Assembly: GCA_030595585.1 (NCBI GenBank)
Contig: JAUVCY010000008.1
Location: 1 to 15,199, forward strand
DNA: 15,199 nt
Direction: 5' to 3'
DNA from: Thermoplasmatota archaeon
Lineage (GTDB): Archaea; Thermoplasmatota; Penumbrarchaeia; Penumbrarchaeales; Penumbrarchaeaceae
This document shows, in pieces, positions 1 through 7,470 of this stretch. Position 1 is the first letter of the stretch. Every line of letters begins with the position of its first letter. A program made the translations under genes and the position numbers. The notes under the pieces are model-generated. The model ran no database searches and was not told where the DNA came from. It saw nothing but the letters and a program-made list of their open reading frames with translations.

Positions 1-147
1 ATCAAGAACGATAGTATCACAAGTAACGTACAGGCCACAGATGTGCCACCCAGCATCTCCAAGCTGATTGAAAGTGCGAAACCTGAGGATAGGATCAAGA
101 TCAGCAAACCTGGAAAGAAGAAGGTCCAGAAGATACGGTTGAAGTGA
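1..147 (+). CDS. C-terminal end of an unidentified protein (5' truncated)
   Basis: An open frame runs from the left edge to a TGA at 145-147 and gives 48 residues. The visible end is polar and strongly basic, finishing in a lysine/arginine-rich tail (KPGKKKVQKIRLK). No domain can be recognised in so short a piece. A basic tail is compatible with a nucleic-acid-binding or ribosome-associated protein, but that is a guess. It converges on atpA with only 7 nt between the two stop codons, and no obvious terminator lies between them. Codon use resembles the neighbouring genes, which supports a real frame. Confidence 0.6.
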   Translation: MKNDSITSNVQATDVPPSISKLIESAKPEDRIKISKPGKKKVQKIRLK

Positions 148-154
148 TCCCTGG

Positions 155-1927
155 CTAAAGGGATGCGATCTCCTCTTTCACCCTCTTCATAACTATCTTG
201 ATCTCCTTCTCGAAGGAGTTATTATCCAATTTGGCCATCCTGGAGATCAATACCCTTCCCTCCAGGCTCCTGACACGATCGATGGTGACCCCCCTCTCAA
301 CCGCTGCTGTGGCCAGGTCGTGGAACCATAGTATAGCACGTATCATCATGGTCTGTTTTTTCTCGGGACAGTAGGAATCCACATCATGGAACGCATTCTG
401 CTGAAGGAAGTCCTCCCTGAGCATCCTGGTGGTCTCCAGTACCACCTGCTGTGTGGGTGGCAGCGCATCTGGACCCACCAGCTGGATGATCTCCTGAAGC
501 TCCGCCTCCTGCTGCAGAAGGGACATCGCCCTGTTCCGGAGGTCGATCCACTGCGGGTCCACGTTCTCCTTCCACCATCCCTCCACCTTGTCCGTGTAAA
601 GGGAATAGGACCTCAGCCAGTTGATGGAAGGAAAATGTCTTCTATCCGCCAGATTCGAGTCCAGGGCCCAGAACACCTTGACGATCCTGAGGGTGTTTTG
701 AGTTACAGGTTCAGAGAAATCTCCCCCAGGGGGAGATACCGCACCTATGACCGATATGGACCCTTTTCTCGGGGCCGTAGTATGACACTCCACCAGGCCG
801 GCCCTTTCATAGAAGTTTGCAAGCCGGCTGGAGAGGTATGCGGGATAACCCTCCTCTCCTGGCATCTCCTCAAGCCTACCGGATATCTCCCTGAGGGCCT
901 CGGCCCACCTGGAAGTGGAGTCGGCCATTAGGGCGACATCATATCCCATATCCCGGTAATATTCGGCCAGGGTGATGCCCGTGTAGACAGATGCCTCCCT
1001 TGCCGCTACGGGCATATTCGAGGTGTTCGCTATGAGGACCGTCCTTGTCATCAACGGTTGGCCGGTCCTTGGATCCACCAGTTCAGGGAACTCCCTGAGC
1101 ACCTCTGTCATCTCATTTCCTCTCTCTCCGCACCCGATATATACGATGATCGAGGCGTCGCTCCACTTGGCCAGCTGATGTTGTGTTACCGTCTTACCAG
1201 TCCCGAAACCGCCGGGTATGGCTGCGGTCCCACCTTTGGCGATCGGGAAGAATGTATCCAGTATCCTCTGCCCGGTTATCAGGGGAATGGAGGGGTCCAG
1301 CTTTCGCTTGAACGGTCTGGCGACCCTCACAGGCCACCTCTGGACCATTGTGAGTTTCTCGATCCCCCCGTTGTGTTCTATCTCACATATGACCTCATCC
1401 ACCGTATATTCCCCCTCGGGGGCCATGGCGGATACCTTTCCCGATTTCGTGGGTGGGACCATGATCATGTGCCTGACGGTCGGGGTCTCCTGGACCCAGC
1501 CCATCTCATCCCCCCCCGAAAGCTCCTGTCCGACCGTTGCCGTGGGATGGAACGACCATCGCCTTTCGGCATTCAAAGGCCTTACTGAAATGCCCCGGGA
1601 GATGAAATCCCCCGACTCCTTCATTATGCCCTCCAGCGGCCTCTGGATCCCGTCGTAGATCATCCTCATCAGGCCAGGGCCCAGCTCCACTGATAGGGGC
1701 TCACCGGTCTTCTCGACAGGTTCTCCAGGCACGATACCGGCGGTCTCCTCGTAGACCTGAATGGTGGCCTCATCCCCCTCCAGTTCTATGATCTCCCCTA
1801 TGAGCTTCTCATCGCCCACGAGGACCACATCATACATCTTCGAACCCCTCATCCCAATGGCCTTTACGACCGGGCCCGCGATCATGTCGATCATTCCAAC
1901 GTCGGACACCTCATTATCACCGTTCAT
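155..1927 (-). CDS. atpA: A-type ATP synthase catalytic subunit A
   Basis: This 590-residue protein is the catalytic subunit of the A3B3 head, which makes or hydrolyses ATP on the cytoplasmic side. It shows the beta-barrel start (IAGPVVKA, about 17-24), the bulge domain specific to A subunits, the Walker A loop GGFGTGKT (239-246), the catalytic glutamate motif GERGNE (267-272), and the SRWAEALREISGRLEEMPGEEGYP block (about 339-361). Length is normal for archaeal A subunits. There is no intein, although Thermoplasma-type A subunits often carry one in the P-loop region. The P-loop has Gly-Gly and Thr where GPFGSGKT is the common archaeal form. The ATG at 1927 follows GGAGGAGTG at a good distance, which supports this start over internal Met12 and Met15. 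It is last in the operon, 44 nt after atpF, and a TATA-like element lies in that gap. Confidence 0.98.
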   Translation of the reverse strand: MNGDNEVSDVGMIDMIAGPVVKAIGMRGSKMYDVVLVGDEKLIGEIIELEGDEATIQVYEETAGIVPGEPVEKTGEPLSVELGPGLMRMIYDGIQRPLEGIMKESGDFISRGISVRPLNAERRWSFHPTATVGQELSGGDEMGWVQETPTVRHMIMVPPTKSGKVSAMAPEGEYTVDEVICEIEHNGGIEKLTMVQRWPVRVARPFKRKLDPSIPLITGQRILDTFFPIAKGGTAAIPGGFGTGKTVTQHQLAKWSDASIIVYIGCGERGNEMTEVLREFPELVDPRTGQPLMTRTVLIANTSNMPVAAREASVYTGITLAEYYRDMGYDVALMADSTSRWAEALREISGRLEEMPGEEGYPAYLSSRLANFYERAGLVECHTTAPRKGSISVIGAVSPPGGDFSEPVTQNTLRIVKVFWALDSNLADRRHFPSINWLRSYSLYTDKVEGWWKENVDPQWIDLRNRAMSLLQQEAELQEIIQLVGPDALPPTQQVVLETTRMLREDFLQQNAFHDVDSYCPEKKQTMMIRAILWFHDLATAAVERGVTIDRVRSLEGRVLISRMAKLDNNSFEKEIKIVMKRVKEEIASL

Positions 1928-1951
1928 ATGTCACTCCTCCGTGCCATCCCT

Positions 1952-1963
1952 GATAAATATATC
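1952..1963 (-). promoter_or_regulatory. Possible internal TATA box for atpA
   Basis: On the minus strand the atpF-atpA gap contains GATATATTTATC. Its centre lies about 30 nt upstream of the atpA ATG, so initiation about 25 nt downstream would yield a very short leader. No clear purine-rich BRE precedes it. It may be an internal promoter giving extra atpA transcript, or only chance AT-richness. Confidence 0.3.
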
Positions 1964-1971
1964 GCAATAGT

Positions 1972-2304
1972 TCACACTCCCCCGTTATCTTTTGAGACCA
2001 TTCCGATCGCCCTCCTGATCAGATCGTTGGCCCTTTTATCCTCCCCTTCACCAGGGAGGGTCACGGTTATCGGCAGGAACCTCCCATCGCTCCTCTTTCT
2101 GAAAAGCTCCTCGTGCAGTCCCTCGGTGCACTCGATCGAAAGGATCATTACCCCGGAGTCCCTGTCAACCATATCCTTGTACCATTCCTGCAGTTTGGAT
2201 ATGGGCTCACCCGGCCCCCATATCAATATCTCACGAACGCCTGCCAGCGCAAGCCCAAGCGCCTCATCCTCTGAAACTGCAGCGCAGATAAAACCTCCAC
2301 CCAT
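1972..2304 (-). CDS. atpF: A-type ATP synthase subunit F
   Basis: Small central-stalk subunit of 110 residues, a usual size for AtpF, which binds the rotor shaft in the cytoplasm. The N-terminal half shows the family pattern: an entry strand (GGGFICAAVS) followed by EALGLALAGVREI, matching the GFrLAGv motif of this Rossmann-like fold. The ATG at 2304 overlaps the atpC stop as TGATG, which suggests translational coupling, and GAGGGGGTG lies just upstream. An in-frame ATG at 2355 would add 17 polar residues inside atpC and is less likely. It sits between atpC and atpA as in the canonical A-ATPase operon. Confidence 0.9.
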   Translation of the reverse strand: MGGGFICAAVSEDEALGLALAGVREILIWGPGEPISKLQEWYKDMVDRDSGVMILSIECTEGLHEELFRKRSDGRFLPITVTLPGEGEDKRANDLIRRAIGMVSKDNGGV

Positions 2305-3401
2305 CAATCCACCCCCTCGAATATCATCATCTTCTTGGCTCGATCGATCGACCATCCCGAGGAGACCGCTTGAAGTGTGGTCCTGAGGTTTCTGACCTCC
2401 ATCTCCCTGCTCACAAGGAACCTGACCGTGGGTCCTATGTTCGAGAAATATAGGCCCGAAAGTGTGATCGAACCCTCAAGGAGCATCCTGTCCAGGCCCA
2501 TCTCCAGGCCGGTTATACCTCCTTCGATCCCCTCCCGCAGGTATTTCTCAACGTTCGTGCCGGAAAGGACAGATACGGCCTCGCGGAGCGATGTTGACTC
2601 ACACATCGCCTCAAGGTCCGCAATGCCAATGGTCCCGGTTGGTTTGTAGATGGAGCTCAATATCGATTCCCTGGGAATATTACGAGCCTTGCCCCTGAGG
2701 GCCGTGAACAGATTGTACCTGTCAACCACCATATTCACAAAAGCACTGGAGCCCCTTTTTGTGGAGGAGGAGCTTGCGGCCATCTCCCGGAACTTATCCA
2801 GAACCCCCCTGTCGATCGCATCGTCGATCATCACGAGGTCCACCTCTCCTTCCTTCAATCCATCCCCGATCCTGCCCAATGGCAAGGCCTCGATATGGTC
2901 AATGGCCGATGTTATCGAGTGAGATCCCAAAATTGAACGTTCCAGATCTGCATTCAGGGATCCGATGGGAAAGAGGGGGTCCGATCTTTCGCCCAGAAGC
3001 CTCAACAGCCTCTTAACCTCTTCACCCTCTAGCCTGTGTATGAAAGATCCAACCAGTGGTTCTATGGTCCCTGGGACCGATCTCCACAGCTCCGTGATCG
3101 ATCTATGAAAGGACCGCATCAGCTCTCTGTCCCCATCCTGAAAACCAGTTATATCAGTCTGGACGGCGAGATCCCCGCGGACGACCTTCATTACCTCCGA
3201 TACGGACCCGAGCTCAAGCAGGGGTATGACCTCATCCTTCCTCACGTATGGATTGCCCAGGGTCGATATCTTTGCGTTATGATAGCTGAACTGGCCCATC
3301 TGGATCAGTTTCCTTATGCCAACGACCGTTCCGATCCCGATCAAACCGGCGGACGCGGATATGGCCGCAATGGCCCCTCCCGATAACCCTGTAACATCCA
3401 T
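2304..3401 (-). CDS. atpC: A-type ATP synthase subunit C with N-terminal hydrophobic segment
   Basis: This 365-residue subunit is the socket of the central stalk: it caps the rotor ring and holds subunits D and F (homologue of V-ATPase subunit d). The mostly helical body begins with SYHNAKISTLGN (about 39-50), recalling the Y-x-x-A-R-I-x-x-L start of the family, and continues with helical repeats of the three-fold AtpC type. Sequence similarity is weak, as usual for this subunit, so gene order carries part of the call. Unusually, residues 5-29 form a glycine/alanine/isoleucine-rich hydrophobic stretch followed by Arg30-Lys31, which looks like one membrane helix with its C-terminus in the cytoplasm. 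The ATG at 3401 lies 3 nt after the atpE stop, preceded by GGGGTAGAAG. Starting at Met35 would remove the segment but leave a gap over 100 nt and a poorly placed ribosome site. Confidence 0.88.
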   Translation of the reverse strand: MDVTGLSGGAIAAISASAGLIGIGTVVGIRKLIQMGQFSYHNAKISTLGNPYVRKDEVIPLLELGSVSEVMKVVRGDLAVQTDITGFQDGDRELMRSFHRSITELWRSVPGTIEPLVGSFIHRLEGEEVKRLLRLLGERSDPLFPIGSLNADLERSILGSHSITSAIDHIEALPLGRIGDGLKEGEVDLVMIDDAIDRGVLDKFREMAASSSSTKRGSSAFVNMVVDRYNLFTALRGKARNIPRESILSSIYKPTGTIGIADLEAMCESTSLREAVSVLSGTNVEKYLREGIEGGITGLEMGLDRMLLEGSITLSGLYFSNIGPTVRFLVSREMEVRNLRTTLQAVSSGWSIDRAKKMMIFEGVD

Positions 3402-3404
3402 CTT

Positions 3405-4022
3405 CTACCCCATCGTATCAGAAAAAAGCATCTTTGAGATCATCTCCCTGATCCTCTCTTCATCCCTTTCCAGGAGACCGTTGAACGACATGTCCAGAAT
3501 CCTTTTTCCGTCGGACGAAATGGCGATGAAGCCGCCGATCAGGTCCTTGCTCTTCATGCGGGTTATCTGCCAGGGCATATCCTCCGTCTCCTGGACGACC
3601 GGACCTATGCCTACCTCCCCCCTCACCGCATCGAGGTCCTCCTGCCTGACCGGATATATTGTCACCTCCTGCCCCACCTCGGCTCTGGCATTGGCCATCA
3701 GCCTGAGCAGCAGGCCTGAAAGATCATCACCGTTCAGTTCCCCCATCCTCCTTCGAATGCTCGAGAAGGTATCCATGATCAGGCTCTCCTTCATCTCCAG
3801 GACCGTCTTGCGAGCTTTTCTCTTCCCATCCGACAGGTGGATATTTTTCATCCGTCCCTTCTCTCTTACCAGCTTACGGTCGAGGTCCTCAAGGGAAAGG
3901 GAGAGCTCCTTCTGAGCTACGGAAAGTATGGCTGAGGCACCATCCGTTGCCTCCTTGAGGATGGCAGCGGACTCCTTTCCCGCCTCATCATCTATCTTCT
4001 GAATGATTCCTTCAATGCTCAT
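3405..4022 (-). CDS. atpE: A-type ATP synthase subunit E (peripheral stalk)
   Basis: Protein of 205 residues, normal length for AtpE. The first ~90 residues are heptad-like and charged and should pair with AtpH to form the peripheral stalk that holds the catalytic head still. The C-terminal globular part ends with the family signature: a glycine-rich strand (IGGFIAISSDGKRILDMS), then a helix pair closing in EMISKMLF, which binds subunit B. The ATG at 4022 is 17 nt after the atpK stop and is preceded by GGCAGGTGAT, a usable ribosome site. It sits between atpK and atpC as in other archaeal operons. Confidence 0.95.
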   Translation of the reverse strand: MSIEGIIQKIDDEAGKESAAILKEATDGASAILSVAQKELSLSLEDLDRKLVREKGRMKNIHLSDGKRKARKTVLEMKESLIMDTFSSIRRRMGELNGDDLSGLLLRLMANARAEVGQEVTIYPVRQEDLDAVRGEVGIGPVVQETEDMPWQITRMKSKDLIGGFIAISSDGKRILDMSFNGLLERDEERIREMISKMLFSDTMG

Positions 4023-4039
4023 GGGAGATCACCTGCCGA

Positions 4040-4780
4040 TCAGAGCATCCCCGAAGCCAGTATCAGGAATATCGCCACAAGGAAACCGAAAATTGCCATG
4101 GTCTCCGACATAACGGTGAATATTACTCCCTTTGCAAATACCTCGTTGTTCCTCCCAAAAGCAGCCGCAGCCGCTGCAGCCGTCATACCCTGAGGGATCG
4201 CGGAAACACTCGATAGACCGATAACGATCCCTATGGCGATCGCCGCCCATCCGACGAACGGTTGGGTCAATATCTCGATATTGGGTGCCGCTGACATCCC
4301 CGTGAAATTGAGCACCAGAATGGACACCAGAAGCCCGTATATCCCCTGGGTCATTGGAAGTGCCTGATATATGATCAGTTTACCGAACTTATCGGGCCTC
4401 TCGGCGGCGACACCTGCAGCTCCTGACCCCGCAAGGCCGATACCGATCGATGACATTATCGCTGCCAGGCCCATCGTTATCCCCACTCCTATGAACACCA
4501 GTATCCTGTTGTCCCTGACAACCTCCGAGTCCTCGGCATTATCAGGGTCTGTATAGGCGAGGAACTCCTCGATATTGGTCATGCCGTCGCTGTCCAGATC
4601 CCCGTCCGCGTCATAGATCGTATTGTTAAGGCCCATTTCAGCCTCCCAGGTATCATCCATTCCATCGTTATCCTGGTCCAGGATCGCCTCCCTCTCCGCC
4701 GATACGCCCTGAAGGGACATCAGGCCGATGAGAAGAGCACTCGCCAACAATACCACAATCACACAATTCTTCCATTTCAT
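4040..4780 (-). CDS. atpK: A-type ATP synthase rotor subunit K (c) with secreted calcium-binding N-terminal domain
   Basis: Protein of 246 residues. Residues 1-28 are a signal peptide (Lys-rich start, hydrophobic core, likely cut after GVSA). Residues 29-90 hold two calcium loops of the thrombospondin-3/EF-hand type: D35-x-D37-x-D39-G-x-x-D43-x-x-E46 and D61-x-D63-x-D65-G-x-x-N69-x-x-E72, followed by TDPDN. Residues ~93-243 are a duplicated c-type hairpin pair (about 93-118, 132-159, 175-200, 214-243). The ion site is LPMTQGIY (141-148) in helix 2, Gln197 in helix 3 and Glu226 in helix 4, so there is one carboxylate per four helices, as in Enterococcus NtpK. Both hairpin loops would face the cytoplasm and the N-terminus the outside, consistent with a signal peptide. 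The start at 4780 has a strong AAGGAGGAA site. Usual archaeal K subunits are about 70-160 residues, so the extension is striking. Confidence 0.95.
   Translation of the reverse strand: MKWKNCVIVVLLASALLIGLMSLQGVSAEREAILDQDNDGMDDTWEAEMGLNNTIYDADGDLDSDGMTNIEEFLAYTDPDNAEDSEVVRDNRILVFIGVGITMGLAAIMSSIGIGLAGSGAAGVAAERPDKFGKLIIYQALPMTQGIYGLLVSILVLNFTGMSAAPNIEILTQPFVGWAAIAIGIVIGLSSVSAIPQGMTAAAAAAAFGRNNEVFAKGVIFTVMSETMAIFGFLVAIFLILASGML
4511..4696 (-). other. Extracytoplasmic TSP3/EF-hand-like calcium-binding domain of AtpK
   Basis: Residues 29-90 of AtpK. The segment is acidic, carries two DxDxDGxx[DN]xxE loops, and ends in a TDPDN turn before the first ring helix. A potential N-glycosylation sequon (N52-N-T) lies between the loops. 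Such repeats are common in secreted archaeal surface proteins, and I do not know of them as a standard part of rotor subunits. Confidence 0.85.
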
Positions 4781-4835
4781 GGAGTATTCCTCCTTTCTCC
4801 TACGATAATTTCCTCGTGATCTGAACTATTGAACA

Positions 4836-6878
4836 TCAACGGCCACCTCCTTCCGTGGGGGCCTCACCCACCAGGGTGTAGGTCCTCTCCCTGCCGAAGG
4901 GTTTGAAGAGGATCCCGCCTCCCTCGTAGAAACGGCCGAAGAACTCCACATACTGCAATCGGAGAGCGTGGACAGATGAACCCAACGTCTGCAGGAGCAG
5001 ATTGAATATGTGCAGAAATATCAGCAGTATCAGGGCGACAGGTATCAGGAAAGGCGTGATATCTATCAACATAACGCCGACGATGTTGAAGGCCATGGCG
5101 AGGCCAAAGGTAGAGAGGCCCAGGGCGAGGATCCTCGAATATGAGATCCAATCGCCAAGGTATCCCTCGATATCGAACATGAACATGGCACCTACCTCAA
5201 AAACGAGGAGCCCTGCGCCCGTCAGGAAGAGGCCCAATCCGATGTACGTGAGCGTCGGTGTAAGCTCATACCACCCCAGCATGAATCCCCCAATGAGAAC
5301 TATGGCCCCACCCTGTACCAGCATCCAGGACACCGTCCCTTTTATGAAACCCCATGGGCTGCCTTTCTTTATCCGGTCGATCCCCAGAAGTATCAGGCCT
5401 ACGTTGAGCTGGGCCAATCCCAGATAAAGTGAGATCGAAAAGAGCCGCATCGGATCCCTCAGGGTGTCATAGGGAACGGTTCCAAGCAACGGTATCTCGT
5501 AAGGTCCGTAAAGTGCCCCCGCCTCATTTCCAAGGAGAACACGGGGGACAAGATCACCAAAGAGCGACCCCATCCAGATACCGGCTATGAGGCTCGCTGC
5601 TCCCATCATCATCCCCAGGAGGCCGATCGTCCTAATGGAGGGATCGGACCTTCCCAATCGATACATGGCAAGTGACCCTGCAAATATTAAAAGGCCGTAT
5701 CCTGCATCCCCCAGCATCAGGCCGAAAAAGAGTATGAACGGTATGGAGAACCATATGGTCGGGTCTATCTCGTCGTACTTTGGAGGGGAGAAGGTAAGTG
5801 TGAGAGGTTCGAAGACCTTTCCCAACCAGCCGTTGTTCAACGAGGTGGGCACACCCCCCTGGGCGACCTCCTCCCTGGTGGGGTCCCTGATGAAGAGCTC
5901 ATGGTCCGGACCCATGGTACTTTTCAGGATGCCCCTCAGATTGGAGAGCCTGTTCTTCTCCACCCATCCAGAGATAATATTGGTATATTTGGTCGAATAG
6001 AGCCCCATGGACAGCTTTAACTTGTCAAGTTCGATGGAAATGGCCTCTTCCCAGGACCTGGCCCTGCCCAGCTCCCTCCTGGATACTGCGGCCGCCTTCT
6101 CATTTACCGCATCTCCCCGCTCCCGTATCCTGCCTTCAAGTTCATCCAGGAGTCCAAGCAGATCGAGGATCGATGAATCCACGCCGGATGAGGGATAGCC
6201 GTTATCGATCAGGACCCTCCTCAACCTGGGAATATCAATGGTCATCTCGGAAAACAGAACTCCCCTGAGTTCCGAACTTATCCTGCCATCCAGCGACCTT
6301 GGGTAAATGAGCCTCACTGCATGGAGGCCTTCCTTTTTACTCAGAAGTGAGCTCTCCACCCACCCTCCCGCATTCTCTATCACACTCTTCAGCTCGGGAT
6401 AGGCGCGGGATAGGCCGACCCTCATACGGGTCCTCTCCAGAGACCCTATCCGGCCCAGCGACATATTGAGGCCGGAGAGCTTCAACAGTTTCTCGCGTAA
6501 TTCCGTGATAAAGGAGATCTCCTCCTCAATGGACCTGAGGGATCTTATCATGGGGTCGATCTCCCTCTCAACACCCTTTACCCAACTCTCCGCCTCCAGG
6601 AGGTCCCCTCCAGGCTCGACCTTCATCCTGTCAGGCACCCCGGGTATTATGGCCCGAAGTCCCCTGGCATCATTCACCTCATGTGACCCCAGGAAGTCCA
6701 AGGCCTTCACTATTCGAGTGTTGATCTTGACCATGCCATCGATACGTTTGGACCCCGGGGGGAGCCCCTCGGAGGGCTTTACCTCCAGTATCCGTTCCTC
6801 ATGAAGTCTGGTCACTACCATATCGATATTCCCTTTCATAAGGAACACCTCAACCCACTTCATGCGTTTCGGATACAA
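4836..6878 (-). CDS. atpI: A-type ATP synthase subunit I (stator membrane subunit a)
   Basis: This 680-residue membrane subunit forms the ion half-channels against the K ring and anchors the peripheral stalks. Residues 1-~370 are the cytoplasmic arm with coiled-coil stretches (about 100-135 and 235-295). Eight or so membrane helices follow, starting at FSIPFILFFGLMLGDAGYGLL (about 377-397). The essential arginine is Arg582 in ISYSRILALGL, and the second conserved arginine helix is HALRLQYVEFFGRFYEGGG (Arg640). The length is typical. The best start is TTG at 6878, 28 nt after atpH, with AGGATGG spaced 7 nt before it. The in-frame ATG at 6863 has no ribosome site. The 55-nt gap to atpK holds the strong atpK ribosome site. 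Confidence 0.96.
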   Translation of the reverse strand: MYPKRMKWVEVFLMKGNIDMVVTRLHEERILEVKPSEGLPPGSKRIDGMVKINTRIVKALDFLGSHEVNDARGLRAIIPGVPDRMKVEPGGDLLEAESWVKGVEREIDPMIRSLRSIEEEISFITELREKLLKLSGLNMSLGRIGSLERTRMRVGLSRAYPELKSVIENAGGWVESSLLSKKEGLHAVRLIYPRSLDGRISSELRGVLFSEMTIDIPRLRRVLIDNGYPSSGVDSSILDLLGLLDELEGRIRERGDAVNEKAAAVSRRELGRARSWEEAISIELDKLKLSMGLYSTKYTNIISGWVEKNRLSNLRGILKSTMGPDHELFIRDPTREEVAQGGVPTSLNNGWLGKVFEPLTLTFSPPKYDEIDPTIWFSIPFILFFGLMLGDAGYGLLIFAGSLAMYRLGRSDPSIRTIGLLGMMMGAASLIAGIWMGSLFGDLVPRVLLGNEAGALYGPYEIPLLGTVPYDTLRDPMRLFSISLYLGLAQLNVGLILLGIDRIKKGSPWGFIKGTVSWMLVQGGAIVLIGGFMLGWYELTPTLTYIGLGLFLTGAGLLVFEVGAMFMFDIEGYLGDWISYSRILALGLSTFGLAMAFNIVGVMLIDITPFLIPVALILLIFLHIFNLLLQTLGSSVHALRLQYVEFFGRFYEGGGILFKPFGRERTYTLVGEAPTEGGGR

Positions 6879-6906
6879 GCTCTGACCATCCTATCTGGGA
6901 TCCATT

Positions 6907-7221
6907 TCACCCACCGAGGTACGATTCGATCACACTCTTCACCGCCTCTTCTATCCGGGGTTTGGCCATGGTTTCGAGATTGCCGGCCTCTCGGACCCCT
7001 TCTTCTTGAACCGATCTCGCCTCCACCAGGGCGGCCTCTTTAACAGATGACAATTCGTTGATCTTTCGCTGCTGGAACCTCTGCAGGGCCGCCTCTCTCT
7101 GATCCGAGGCATCGCTCCTGGCCTTCTCAAGTATATGGTGAGACCTCTCCTTTGCACCCACGATCATCTTCTTGGCGCCCGCCTCGGCTTCCAGCAATCT
7201 ATCAAGGGTCTTATCTCCCAT
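6907..7221 (-). CDS. atpH: A-type ATP synthase subunit H (peripheral stalk)
   Basis: Protein of 104 residues that is almost entirely a charged, alanine-rich coiled coil (about 5-75) ending in a short amphipathic tail (IEEAVKSVIESYLGG). It matches AhaH/AtpH, which pairs with AtpE in the peripheral stalk. Size and position, first in the operon and directly before atpI, agree with other archaeal A-ATPase operons. The ATG at 7221 has GGTGAT about 5 nt upstream. The primary sequence of such coiled coils is not very specific, so the call leans on context. Confidence 0.92.
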   Translation of the reverse strand: MGDKTLDRLLEAEAGAKKMIVGAKERSHHILEKARSDASDQREAALQRFQQRKINELSSVKEAALVEARSVQEEGVREAGNLETMAKPRIEEAVKSVIESYLGG

Positions 7222-7270
7222 TGGGGATCACCATTTATCTTCAAAAAGGCCGTTATGGGCCTTGAGGTCA

Positions 7271-7278
7271 TTTTATTA
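7271..7278 (-). promoter_or_regulatory. Candidate TATA box of the atpH-A operon
   Basis: The minus strand reads TAATAAAA here. Initiation about 25 nt downstream (near 7248) would give a leader of about 27 nt containing the atpH ribosome site GGTGAT. A second AT-rich element (TAATAATAAG, 7287-7296) is an alternative. Confidence 0.4.
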
Positions 7279-7462
7279 CTTAACCCTTATTATTACCGTA
7301 GTCAAGTTGGACATTGAGCCGACGCGTTGACAATATTGTTTTCCAATAAAAAAAAAGTAACCTGAAACACCTGCGTTCACCTGAAAAATATGTTATCATG
7401 TAAGGGAGGTCCAACATAACATAAATAAACAGATAGCCTATTACCCGTTGAAAACAAACCGG

Positions 7463-7470
7463 TATAAAAC
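7463..7470 (+). promoter_or_regulatory. TATA box for the coiled-coil gene
   Basis: TATAAAAC preceded by an A-rich BRE-like stretch (AAAACAAACC). Initiation about 25 nt downstream (near 7492) leaves a leader of about 22 nt that includes the ribosome site AGGAGGG before the GTG start at 7514. Confidence 0.55.

Noticed and set aside
386..931. Open frame of 181 codons on the plus strand inside atpA
   Set aside because: It is antisense to a certain gene, its translation has no domain, and its openness follows from the codon bias of atpA.
1510..1517. Run of eight C (G on the coding strand) in atpA
   Set aside because: It encodes a Gly-Gly pair in an essential enzyme; phase variation is implausible, and the frame is intact.
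2340..2351. 12-nt palindrome TCGATCGATCGA
   Set aside because: It lies inside atpC codons for Ser-Ile-Asp-Arg and is explained by codon choice; no regulatory position.
2305..2355. Longer AtpF start overlapping atpC by 52 nt
   Set aside because: The TGATG overlap start has a better ribosome site and gives the usual beginning of the protein.
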